A DNA stretch of 6,858 bases from Gemmiger_A avium (GCA_019114585.1 DXFE01000024.1:1-6858), one strand, 5' to 3'; positions 1-6,804 are shown, counted from the stretch's first letter. A program made the numbers and translations. The notes: generated by a model from the letters alone, not told the origin.

Positions 1-1
1 C

Positions 2-913
2 AGCCGGGTTCTGGCGGGCGGGAAGTATGAGGATTATCCCGGTATCAGCCAACTTCTCAGCGTAGACGAAGCGCTTCTGCCTTTTGTGCAGGGCAATCTT
101 ACGGAATACGCGCAGCCTGCTTCCGGTGCACTGCCCTTGTACGCCAGCGAGGTGTTTGCCGGGATTCTGCCGGTGGGCACCCGCCTGACCGACGAGCGTA
201 CCGGCGAGGTTTACGAGGTGATGGGATATTTTCCCCGGGGCAGCCGCTGGGTGGAGGAGGGCGATCTGATCCGGTTCCCGATGGTTTCTTTGGACGGGTG
301 GTTCATCGCCCCCTTTGCCCCATCCGCGGACGGGGATCTGATGACCCAGCTGTCCTGCCTGCACAACACCTATGTGCGGCTGGATACCGATGTAGACCTG
401 AATGCGGTGACGCAGGCGATACAGGCCTATCCGGCGCAGCATGGGTTTGCGGCAAAGGCGGTGCTTCTTGCAGAAGAATTCCGCGCCTACTGCCGGGAAA
501 CCGGTGTATTCACCCGGCGGCAGACGGCACTGGCGGTGTTTGTGGCGGGGATGGCGGCGGCTTCGCTGCTTTCGGTTTCGGCAACCGGTACCCTGCTCAA
601 GCGCCGGGAATACGGCGTTCTGCTGGCCTGCGGCTTTACCCGGCGGGATCTGGCGCTCTGTATGGGGCTGGAGCTTCTGCTGGTTGCGGCGCCGGCCGCT
701 CTGGCGGCCTGGCTGTACAAGCTGCGGGAGTTTGCCGGAAGCGACGATCTGTTCCGGGAAATTCTGCTGGCGGCCCACTGGCGGGTTTCCCTGCCTTTGT
801 GCCTGGCAGCCGCCCTGCTGCTGACCATCGCGGCAGCAGCGATACCGGCGGCCATGATTTTGCGGTGTCAGCCATCTCAATTGACAGGAGGAGAAGCGAA
901 TGGCGCTGATTGA
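2..913 (+). CDS. ABC transporter permease, FtsX/MacB-like family (5' partial)
   Basis: The reading frame is open from the left window edge, so the start codon and first membrane helix are missing; 303 residues are visible. Residues 1 to about 170 are hydrophilic and probably form the extracytoplasmic domain that sits between helices 1 and 2 in MacB-type permeases. Three hydrophobic segments follow at about 175-195, 217-239 and 262-286. Between the first two lies the cytoplasmic loop KRREYGVLLACGFTRRDL (about 200-217), the typical FtsX-domain pattern of a charged RRE-x-G followed by A-x-G-x-x-RRD. The C-terminus (ILRCQPSQLTGG) matches the usual end of such permeases. It should pair with the ATPase whose start overlaps its last 14 nt. 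Family members extrude or mobilise peptides, lipoproteins or drugs, or act in sensing; nothing here fixes the substrate. The permease precedes the ATPase, the less common gene order. Confidence 0.92.
   Translation, partial: SRVLAGGKYEDYPGISQLLSVDEALLPFVQGNLTEYAQPASGALPLYASEVFAGILPVGTRLTDERTGEVYEVMGYFPRGSRWVEEGDLIRFPMVSLDGWFIAPFAPSADGDLMTQLSCLHNTYVRLDTDVDLNAVTQAIQAYPAQHGFAAKAVLLAEEFRAYCRETGVFTRRQTALAVFVAGMAAASLLSVSATGTLLKRREYGVLLACGFTRRDLALCMGLELLLVAAPAALAAWLYKLREFAGSDDLFREILLAAHWRVSLPLCLAAALLLTIAAAAIPAAMILRCQPSQLTGGEANGAD
886..891 (+). promoter_or_regulatory. Ribosome binding site of the ABC ATPase gene, inside the permease gene
   Basis: AGGAGG lies 8 nt upstream of the ATG at 900 and within the permease coding sequence. 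It fixes the ATPase start at 900 and fits translational coupling of the two genes. Confidence 0.85.
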
Positions 914-1580
914 ACTGGAGAATGTAACCAAGGTCTACCATAGCGGCGGCACCGCATACCCGGCGCTGCGAGGTGTAAGCCTTTCGATCGGGACCGGGGA
1001 ATTTGCGGCGATTATGGGGGCATCCGGTTCCGGCAAAACCACCCTGCTGAATCTGATCGGCTGTATGGATCTTCCCACCTCCGGCATCTATCGGTTTGAC
1101 GGGGTTGACATGAGCCGCGCCGGAGAAAACCAGCTGGCCCAGATCCGCGGCCGCCGGATCGCCTTTGTATTCCAGAATTTCGCCCTGCTGGACCGGTACA
1201 CTGTGCGGGAAAACGTGGAGGTTCCCCTGCTGCGGCAAGCTCTGCCCCGGGCAGAACGGAAAACGCGCGCCATGGCGGCGCTGACCGCTGTGGGGATTGC
1301 CGGACTGGCACAAAAGAGGCCCGGCGAGCTTTCCGGCGGACAGAAACAGCGGGCTGCGATTGCCCGGGCCATTGCCTGCGGCGCGGAGGTATTGCTGGCG
1401 GACGAGCCCACCGGTGCGCTGGACAGCCAAACCGGCAAGGAAATCATGGATCTGTTTGCCCGGTTTCATGCCCGGGGCGGCACGGTTGTGCTGATTACCC
1501 ACGACCGGCAGGTTGCCGCCTGCGCAAAGCGGCAGATCACAATCCAGGACGGGAGGATCGTACAGGATGAAATGGTGTAA
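900..1580 (+). CDS. ABC transporter ATP-binding protein, LolD/MacB type
   Basis: A complete nucleotide-binding domain of 226 residues, the normal size for the LolD/MacB/SalX group. It hydrolyses ATP at the inner membrane face to drive the partner permease. All motifs are intact: Walker A GASGSGKT (40-47), Q-loop glutamine 92 in FVFQNF, signature LSGGQ (144-148), Walker B VLLADEP (164-170, catalytic Glu169), D-loop ALDS (173-176) and switch His201 in LITHD. The stretch GCMDLPTSG after Walker A and the LADEPTGALD wording are typical of exporters paired with FtsX-fold permeases. The start at 900 is set by an AGGAGG 8 nt upstream. The gene overlaps the permease by 14 nt (900-913) and the lipoprotein gene by 14 nt (1567-1580), so all three should be one transcript. 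A specific gene name is not justified because substrate cannot be read from the ATPase. Confidence 0.97.
   Translation: MALIELENVTKVYHSGGTAYPALRGVSLSIGTGEFAAIMGASGSGKTTLLNLIGCMDLPTSGIYRFDGVDMSRAGENQLAQIRGRRIAFVFQNFALLDRYTVRENVEVPLLRQALPRAERKTRAMAALTAVGIAGLAQKRPGELSGGQKQRAAIARAIACGAEVLLADEPTGALDSQTGKEIMDLFARFHARGGTVVLITHDRQVAACAKRQITIQDGRIVQDEMV
1551..1556 (+). promoter_or_regulatory. Ribosome binding site of the lipoprotein gene, inside the ATPase gene
   Basis: GGGAGG lies 10 nt upstream of the ATG at 1567. It decides this start over the in-frame ATG at 1513, which would put 18 residues ahead of the signal peptide and lie deeper inside the ATPase gene. Confidence 0.75.
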
Positions 1581-1953
1581 ATGTTTGATGGCAGCACTTC
1601 TGGCGGCTGCTCTGGTTGCCTGCGGCAGCCAGCCGGACTATGAGCTGCGGCAGAATTTTGAGTACCACTTTTACCCGGAAGAGTATGAGGAAGCGTATTC
1701 CCGGGTGGAAAAGGCCCTTGTGCTGGAGGATGGAACGGAATATCAGGTGAAGATTCAGGCCAGCTGCGAAAGCGGAACCCTTGCTGTATCGGCAAGCTGT
1801 GCGGGAGAAGAATGGGCCTACACCGTCAGTCCGGAAGAGCCTTGTGCGGAAAGCCTTTCCCTTTCTGCCGGCAGCGCCGGGCAGGCCGACTTTGTCATCA
1901 CAATCGAACCGGATACCCGGGGCAGCGTAATCGTGGAACTCTGGGGCCGGTAA
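1567..1953 (+). CDS. Small putative lipoprotein, third gene of the ABC transporter operon
   Basis: A protein of 128 residues that I do not recognise. The N-terminus is a lipoprotein signal: Met-Lys, a hydrophobic stretch at about 7-18 and lipobox LVAC with Cys19 as the predicted lipid-modified residue. Mature residues 20-60 are acidic and aromatic-rich. Residues 58-128 alternate polar and hydrophobic residues (TLAVSAS, WAYTVSPE, DFVITIEPDTRGSVIVELWG), which suggests a small beta-sandwich. Three further cysteines (67, 78, 93) sit in the mature part and two more (4, 6) in the signal. The start overlaps the ATPase gene by 14 nt, so it is likely co-translated with the transporter. By position it could be an extracytoplasmic accessory subunit, a client of the transporter, or an immunity-type protein; the sequence does not decide among these. 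The fold and function are inferred, the lipobox is seen. Confidence 0.85.
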   Translation: MKWCKCLMAALLAAALVACGSQPDYELRQNFEYHFYPEEYEEAYSRVEKALVLEDGTEYQVKIQASCESGTLAVSASCAGEEWAYTVSPEEPCAESLSLSAGSAGQADFVITIEPDTRGSVIVELWGR

Positions 1954-1962
1954 TCCAACATA

Positions 1963-1998
1963 AATGCCCTCGCCCGGCTTGCGCCGGACGGGGGCATT
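1963..1998. terminator. Probable bidirectional terminator hairpin between convergent genes
   Basis: A stem of 16 positions closes on a TTGC loop (1979-1982). Left arm AATGCCCTCGCCCGGC pairs with right arm GCCGGACGGGGGCATT with one C/A mismatch (1973/1988) and one T/G wobble (1970/1991). It lies 9 nt after the lipoprotein stop and 25 nt after the stop of the opposing surface-protein gene. Neither side has a true T-run (TTGGGTTACTG on +, TTTATGTTGG on -), so termination efficiency is uncertain although the hairpin is clear. Confidence 0.75.
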
Positions 1999-2023
1999 GG
2001 GTTACTGTCAGACTGCAGACAGA

Positions 2024-5000
2024 TTATTCTCCGCGGCGGCGGGTGAGAAAGAACACAGCCGCAGCCACCGCTGCCAGTGCCAGGCCCGCCAGAATCAGAG
2101 GCGCCGCCAGAGAACCGCCCTGGTTGGACGCTGTTTCTTCCGATGCCTCGGGAGAGGACTCGGCCGGGGCGGAGGAATCCGGTGCGGATTCCGCAGACTC
2201 GCTGCCGGACCCGGCAGGCAGAGTTTCCTCCACCGCCAGATAGTAGACCGAGCAGTGCTCCAGCGGCAGCTTTGCCAAGCCGTTGGCATCTACCTCCACA
2301 GTGGCGATCCGCTCGGGGTCACCCGCGGCGGGCAGGTAGAACAGGCCGCAGCGGGTATTGGCAAAGATGGCAGGATCCACGGTGATCTCCAGAATGGCCT
2401 TGCCGGGCAGCGCACCGGAGAACGCGGTATCCAGCGCTGTCATGGGGGCATCGCCGGTATAGCTGCGGATTCGGTCCAGCGTTGCCTGATCCAGCTGGCG
2501 GTTTACCGACACGTCAAAGACGCCGCCGGGCAGCTCGCTGCTGACCAGATCCGCCCGGTCAAAGACCCAGGCGCAATCGCTGCTCTCCAGACGCAGAACA
2601 CCCTCGGTACGTTCCATGAGCAGCGCAAACGCCGTCTGGCTGATCTCGGTGCGGTCGTTCAGCCGCAGAACCACGTCACCCGGCTGGGCCTTGAAGGCGT
2701 CCATTACCTGCTGGGCGCTGTACAGGTTGTCCTGGGTATTGTCGCTGGACGGATCGTCCGGTTTCTGGGTGTTGCCGGTCTGACCGGGTGCCGGGGTTGC
2801 AGTGGGCGCCGCGCTGGGGGCCGGGGTCTCACTGGAACCGCCGCCCGTGGAGCCGCCCGAAGAACCGCCGTCCGGGGTGGGGGTAGGAACGGGCTCGGAA
2901 ATGCTGGTCAGTTCACCGCTGGTGATGACATACTCCGAGCAGTGATCCACCGTGATAATGTACTCATTGGTTTGCGCGTCGTATTTCACTTCTACCACTT
3001 CGGCGGGTACGATGGTGCCGTCCGGCTTGACCCAATAGAGGAACAGGTTGTTCACGTCACCGTCGGGCACATCGGTAGCCTTGATGCGGATGGTAGCACG
3101 GCCGGGCAGTTCGCCGTTATGGCTCAGGTTGACCTCCTGCCGGATCTTGTCCTGATCCTCCTGCGGCAGCTTGTCCACGGTGCTCTGGCCTTTATCGGAC
3201 AGCTCATCGGACAGGTTCAGGTTTGTTTCAATACCGGCGTTGGTAATCTCCGGGAAAGCCCAGGAGGCAAATTTCTTGCCCTCGTTGTTCTGGATGGGGG
3301 CGCTGACCGCCAGCCCATCTTTCTGCAGAGCGGCAAAGGCCTCGGCGGTGAGCAGCAGGGAGTCGGTCTCGCCGCTTTCCGGCTGCTGCAGGGGCAGAAC
3401 AGCGGTGCCATCCTGCACTTCGGTGGTAGTCAGATCCACATTCAATTTGCTGTGGGCCTGATCCAGGTAGTAGGGCGACGAATAAACGGTGACATCCTGT
3501 TCGCCGTCCAGATTTGCCTTGATGGTATCCCCCGTTCTGATAACATAATCGCCCATTGCGATCATGGCAACCGACGGGCCGGTCTTTACTTCGCCGTCCA
3601 CCATACCCCAGAAGTTCTGGGTCATGGACTGCTGGATGATCACATCGCCGTACGCCGAATACTGGCCTGCAACGTCATAGTCGTTTCCGCTGAAATCGCA
3701 GAAGCGGGTAACGCCATAATACAGGCGGGCGATAATATTATCAGTAAAGAGGGTGTTGAAGCAGCTTACCCACTCAGCGCCCACCTGGCAGTTCTGCACC
3801 GTGCAGCCCCGCAGATAGATGCTGTTTTCGTGGATGCCCTCCACGCCGATCACACAGTTGCGGATGGTACAGTTTTTCAGGGTATACGGAGCGGGTACCC
3901 GGATCATGGAGTGCATGTCACAGGTATGGGTCGCGCCGCTGCGCACCCCTTTGCCGTCGATGACAATGTTCTCCAGCACCAGCGAAGCATTGTAGGGATT
4001 GATGCGCACGATGAAAGATTCCTGCTTCATGTTCGCTTTTGCCAGCGAATCGGACGTACCGGCACCGGGGGTACCGGTGAAGATGGCCGGGTTCTTGGGG
4101 TCTTTGCTGCGGAGGATGACGTTTTTCTGCTCGATGACCAGATCCATGGCATACTCACCGCCCGCCAGCTCGATAACGGTGGGGATGTCGGAGGTGGGCA
4201 GGCTGTCCAGAATGCTCTGGAGAGTCTCGGGCGTTGCGGACTTGGTCTCCACCGCGGCGTTGCTGACGACCTTGAAGGTATAGCCGATGGTGGCGGTTTT
4301 GGTGCCGGCCACATCCGGGGTCTCGAAGGTGATGGTAGCGGTGATATTGCAGCTGCCGGTCTTGCCCATGGGGGTGATTTGGACACCGAAAGCCGCATCC
4401 GAGTTGTTTTTCTCGTCCTTGAGATCCGCTTTGTTCAGGTTCTTGGTGATCTTGAGGATGGTGGGATCGGAGCTTTCAAACTCCACCTTCTCCACCAGCT
4501 CGCTGCCAAAAGTGCAGCCCAGCCGTTCGGAACCGTCGTACGACTCGTAGCGGCCATAGAAAAACAGTTCGAAGGGGCCGTTTTCCACAAAGCGGGCACG
4601 GGCCACATCCAGCGCTTCAAAGTTGAAGCTGCCGTTGGTGTAGGCGTACTCCAGGTCGTCCATCAGTTTGAATTTCACGATACCCGTTCCGCCGCTGAGT
4701 ATATACTGGCCGGAAGCGGCCGCGTTGCCGAAGTTGACGAGGATCTGAATATTCTTTTTCGGGGCGGTGCCGCTGCCCGGCTTCGGGCCGGTGGGAATGG
4801 AGATGACCGCCTGGCCCGGCACCTGGTTTTCCTTGTAGACGATACCGATGCAGGATTCGTTCTCGGCCCAAAGCACATGGATATTCTGGGCCGCGTCACC
4901 GGTGACCGTGACTTCGCCGGTGATTACCGGGATACTGGGATCGTTACCGCCCTGTTCGTCCATATTCTGGCCGCCCAGGAAGAAGCTGCTGTTCTGCTCG

Positions 5001-6766
5001 AAGGAAGGCAGCTTTTCCACGCCCCGCTCGATCACCGTGCCGTTGTAGAGAATCGTCAGGAAGTCCTCATAGTGGGTACCTGCGTTGACCGGCTCGCTGC
5101 CCACCGTCTTGCCTTCGCACAGCATATTCAGTTTGACCGAATCGCCCTCCTCGATGGCGCGCAGCGGGAACAGCACATAGGCCCATACCTGACGGGTAGT
5201 GCCGTTATCGTAATACGTAGTGGGTGCTTCCAGGGTATAGAACACGTCGTCAAAGTTTTCGCCGTCTTTCAGGCCGCTGCAGGTAAAGGTGAGGCCGCTG
5301 TTGGCCAGATCTTCTTTGCTGTCAGCCAAAGTACCGTCCTGCATCACAGGGATGATCCGGTAGGAACCAGCAAAGGCGCGGGTAAAAGAACCGGTTCCAC
5401 TGCGCTCATACCGATAGTAATTGGGCTTCATGGTCAGGTTAAATACGCCGCTCCATTCATTGGCTGCCGTATAACGGCCATCAGCGGCCAGGCCCAGTTT
5501 AGAGACCCACTCATCATCCCGACCCGTGGATTCATAGCGCAGTTCCACCGTCCGGCCGTCCTCCAGCACAGTGGCAGTCACCCCTTCTGCCAACTGGGAG
5601 ATATCCAGATCTTCCATGGTGACAGGATAGGTTTCCGTATCGATGGGGAACCCCATCGAACTGTACTTATACAGGCGCAGCTGCACGGTAACGGAACCGC
5701 CGGCGAAAACCGTCGGGCTGGTGTTCACGCTCAGTGCGCCATTTTCTACCATGTACCAGACAGCCGGGGTCTGCAGCTTCTGATGGGTGTAGGTAAGCTG
5801 CTGGCTGTGCGTTTCCCCGGTAACCTCATCCGTGAAGGAAAGCTCACCGGTCAGCTGTGCGCCGATTTCCAGACTGTCCAGAGCTGCGGTGGCCTTGAGG
5901 TGGACCGTCTCTCCGCCGAAACGGAGCCAGGGCTCATCCACCAAGGTAAAATAGGTTTCCAGGCCGCCGGTAATGGAAACGTCCGATGCCAGCGGGAAGG
6001 CGCTTTCTCCCGATACAGGCTGAACCTCATCCTCGTCCCACCACGGGCTGCTGAACCGAAACAACCCATCGCCCTCATAGGTGATGGCCGCCGGGCTGGA
6101 AAGGCTCCCGGTGTTTACGCCCGAGGACTTTTTCAGCTGCTTGGTTAAGGTGATGGTCTGGGCTTCCTGCCCGTCGGGGGCATAGGTGATGCGGATTTTA
6201 TACGCCGTATCGGCCTTGTGCGCCGTCCAGAACCGACGGCACGCCTCGGTGTCCAGGAACGTGTTGATCAGCATAGCGCCGTAAAAATTGCTTTGAAGCT
6301 GCGCCCGCATCACGTCGTCAGAAATGGGCTCGTCCCCCATGGTGAGATATTGAACCGTCACCTTGGATTTGGACACCGGATCAACCTGACTGCCGTTCTT
6401 TATATGCAGGTAATAACTGGTATTCCCCATCGGCAGCGTCCCGCCGTCAAAAATATATTCATAGCCATCTGCACCCCAATTGCCCACGCACAGGCCGCTG
6501 CCTTCCGCGAGGGGCTCTGCATCCGGCGCTTCTTCGGGTACTTTGCTTTCATTGGACACCGCGGGGACAACCTCCTCCGCCGGCCGGGTTTCAGGCTCAT
6601 CCTGTGCCGCGCTCTCCGCTGGCTGCATCTGGCTTGCGTCAGGTATGGCTTCCACCGTCACGCCGTCCTGGGCGAACGCCAGCGGCGACAGTGCACTGGC
6701 TGTCAACGCAAGGCAGAGCCCCAGGGCCGCAATCCGCCGGACAAGGCTTCGTTTTTTCTGCTTCAT
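2024..6766 (-). CDS. Very large secreted, membrane-anchored surface protein with beta-helix and duplicated C-terminal modules
   Basis: A 1580-residue protein, probably displayed on the cell surface. Residues 1-32 form a Sec signal peptide (MKQKKR, hydrophobic core, cleavage after AFA). An acidic Glu/Pro linker runs to about 88. Residues about 90-750 are beta-rich and unrecognised. An Ig-like BIG2-type segment lies at about 757-836 (VEFESSDPTILKI, then GSCNITATITF). A right-handed parallel beta-helix covers about 850-1054, with coil repeats NCTIRNC and GCTVQNC 22 residues apart and a closing NFWG (1051-1054) typical of such helices. Two diverged copies of one module follow (about 1119-1285 and 1362-1514), each ending HCSxY, joined by a PTPTP/Gly-Ser linker. 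An acidic Ser/Pro stalk leads to a membrane helix (1553-1574) and RRRGE. There is no LPxTG next to the helix. The start at 6766 is chosen for its Shine-Dalgarno site and signal peptide; an in-frame ATG at 6814 lies about where transcription should begin. No catalytic residues can be assigned; adhesion or glycan binding is inference. Confidence 0.92.
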   Translation of the reverse strand: MKQKKRSLVRRIAALGLCLALTASALSPLAFAQDGVTVEAIPDASQMQPAESAAQDEPETRPAEEVVPAVSNESKVPEEAPDAEPLAEGSGLCVGNWGADGYEYIFDGGTLPMGNTSYYLHIKNGSQVDPVSKSKVTVQYLTMGDEPISDDVMRAQLQSNFYGAMLINTFLDTEACRRFWTAHKADTAYKIRITYAPDGQEAQTITLTKQLKKSSGVNTGSLSSPAAITYEGDGLFRFSSPWWDEDEVQPVSGESAFPLASDVSITGGLETYFTLVDEPWLRFGGETVHLKATAALDSLEIGAQLTGELSFTDEVTGETHSQQLTYTHQKLQTPAVWYMVENGALSVNTSPTVFAGGSVTVQLRLYKYSSMGFPIDTETYPVTMEDLDISQLAEGVTATVLEDGRTVELRYESTGRDDEWVSKLGLAADGRYTAANEWSGVFNLTMKPNYYRYERSGTGSFTRAFAGSYRIIPVMQDGTLADSKEDLANSGLTFTCSGLKDGENFDDVFYTLEAPTTYYDNGTTRQVWAYVLFPLRAIEEGDSVKLNMLCEGKTVGSEPVNAGTHYEDFLTILYNGTVIERGVEKLPSFEQNSSFFLGGQNMDEQGGNDPSIPVITGEVTVTGDAAQNIHVLWAENESCIGIVYKENQVPGQAVISIPTGPKPGSGTAPKKNIQILVNFGNAAASGQYILSGGTGIVKFKLMDDLEYAYTNGSFNFEALDVARARFVENGPFELFFYGRYESYDGSERLGCTFGSELVEKVEFESSDPTILKITKNLNKADLKDEKNNSDAAFGVQITPMGKTGSCNITATITFETPDVAGTKTATIGYTFKVVSNAAVETKSATPETLQSILDSLPTSDIPTVIELAGGEYAMDLVIEQKNVILRSKDPKNPAIFTGTPGAGTSDSLAKANMKQESFIVRINPYNASLVLENIVIDGKGVRSGATHTCDMHSMIRVPAPYTLKNCTIRNCVIGVEGIHENSIYLRGCTVQNCQVGAEWVSCFNTLFTDNIIARLYYGVTRFCDFSGNDYDVAGQYSAYGDVIIQQSMTQNFWGMVDGEVKTGPSVAMIAMGDYVIRTGDTIKANLDGEQDVTVYSSPYYLDQAHSKLNVDLTTTEVQDGTAVLPLQQPESGETDSLLLTAEAFAALQKDGLAVSAPIQNNEGKKFASWAFPEITNAGIETNLNLSDELSDKGQSTVDKLPQEDQDKIRQEVNLSHNGELPGRATIRIKATDVPDGDVNNLFLYWVKPDGTIVPAEVVEVKYDAQTNEYIITVDHCSEYVITSGELTSISEPVPTPTPDGGSSGGSTGGGSSETPAPSAAPTATPAPGQTGNTQKPDDPSSDNTQDNLYSAQQVMDAFKAQPGDVVLRLNDRTEISQTAFALLMERTEGVLRLESSDCAWVFDRADLVSSELPGGVFDVSVNRQLDQATLDRIRSYTGDAPMTALDTAFSGALPGKAILEITVDPAIFANTRCGLFYLPAAGDPERIATVEVDANGLAKLPLEHCSVYYLAVEETLPAGSGSESAESAPDSSAPAESSPEASEETASNQGGSLAAPLILAGLALAAVAAAVFFLTRRRGE
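2225..2683 (-). repeat. Second copy of the duplicated C-terminal module (protein-level repeat B)
   Basis: Codes for residues about 1362-1514 of the surface protein. It matches copy A in the same order: TAFALLMERTEG against EAFAALQKDG, CAWVFD against FASWAF, LDRIRS against QDKIRQ, ALPGKAILEI against ELPGRATIRI, and EHCSVYY against DHCSEYV. The copies are strongly diverged, so the duplication is old and visible only in protein. From memory, modules with this pattern and a terminal H-x-S-x-Y recur in Clostridia surface proteins; I could not check this. Confidence 0.7.
2735..2895 (-). other. Low-complexity Pro/Thr/Gly/Ser linker between the two modules
   Basis: Codes for residues about 1292-1345: PTPTP, then Gly/Ser runs (GGSSGGSTGGGSS), then a Pro/Ala/Thr stretch and an Asp/Ser/Asn-rich end. 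This is a flexible, probably extended hinge. Its sequence separates the two related modules cleanly. Confidence 0.8.
2911..3412 (-). repeat. First copy of the duplicated C-terminal module (protein-level repeat A)
   Basis: Codes for residues about 1119-1285 of the surface protein, directly after the beta-helix region. Diagnostic parts are EAFAALQKDG, FASWAFPEI, HNGELPGRATIRI, NLFLYW and DHCSEYVIT (His1275, Cys1276). Copy B repeats the order with substitutions and a few small gaps. The two copies flank the Pro-rich linker. Confidence 0.7.
3605..4218 (-). other. Segment coding for a right-handed parallel beta-helix
   Basis: Codes for residues about 850-1054. It opens like a pectate-lyase-type helix (VIELAGGEYAMDLVIEQKN, then VILRSKD). 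The coils include LVLENIVIDGKG, LKNCTIRNCVIGVEG, LRGCTVQNCQVGAEW and LFTDNIIARLYYGV, and it ends in NFWG. Cys966 and Cys971 align with Cys988 and Cys993, an exact 22-residue offset expected for one turn. Such helices occur in polysaccharide-active enzymes and in adhesins; no lyase catalytic set could be assigned. Confidence 0.75.
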
Positions 6767-6772
6767 CACGTT

Positions 6773-6776
6773 CCTC
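6773..6776 (-). promoter_or_regulatory. Ribosome binding site of the surface-protein gene
   Basis: On the minus strand GAGG (in GTGAGGAACGTG) lies 6 nt before the ATG at 6766. It selects the start that puts the Lys/Arg-rich signal peptide at the N-terminus. A GTG codon directly precedes the ATG and would add only one residue. Confidence 0.75.
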
Positions 6777-6788
6777 ACTTTCCCCTGT

Positions 6789-6804
6789 TCGCCCGGGCGG
6801 GCGA
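6789..6804 (-). promoter_or_regulatory. Short GC-rich hairpin in the leader of the surface-protein mRNA
   Basis: On the minus strand TCGCCC and GGGCGA flank a GCCC loop, a perfect 6-bp GC-rich stem. It lies between the predicted transcript start and the ribosome binding site. It might stabilise the 5' end or affect translation; the role is inference. Confidence 0.4.

Noticed and set aside
636..1502. A 288-residue minus-strand frame opposite the permease and ATPase genes
   Set aside because: It is covered by two overlapping plus-strand genes with complete motif sets; the translation is low-complexity and Arg/Gly/Pro-rich, as expected of a shadow frame in GC-rich DNA.
1513..1566. Upstream ATG at 1513 as the start of the lipoprotein
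   Set aside because: It would place 18 polar residues before the signal peptide, and the GGGAGG site fits the ATG at 1567 instead.
2005..2022. A small inverted repeat CTGTC/GACAG beside the terminator
   Set aside because: Only a 5-bp stem with an 8-nt loop and no T-run; it is too weak to call beside the much stronger hairpin at 1963-1998.
2207..2221. LPAGS in the surface protein as a sortase signal
   Set aside because: It sits at residues 1516-1520, more than 30 residues before the membrane helix, whereas sortase signals lie directly ahead of it; the last residue is also Ser rather than Gly.
1964..6148. A 1394-residue open frame on the + strand opposite the surface-protein gene
   Set aside because: It is in register with the minus-strand codons and stays open only because the real gene lacks TTA, CTA and TCA. 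It has no ribosome binding site, begins inside the terminator hairpin, and its translation has no recognisable domain. The minus-strand frame has a signal peptide, beta-helix repeats and a membrane anchor.
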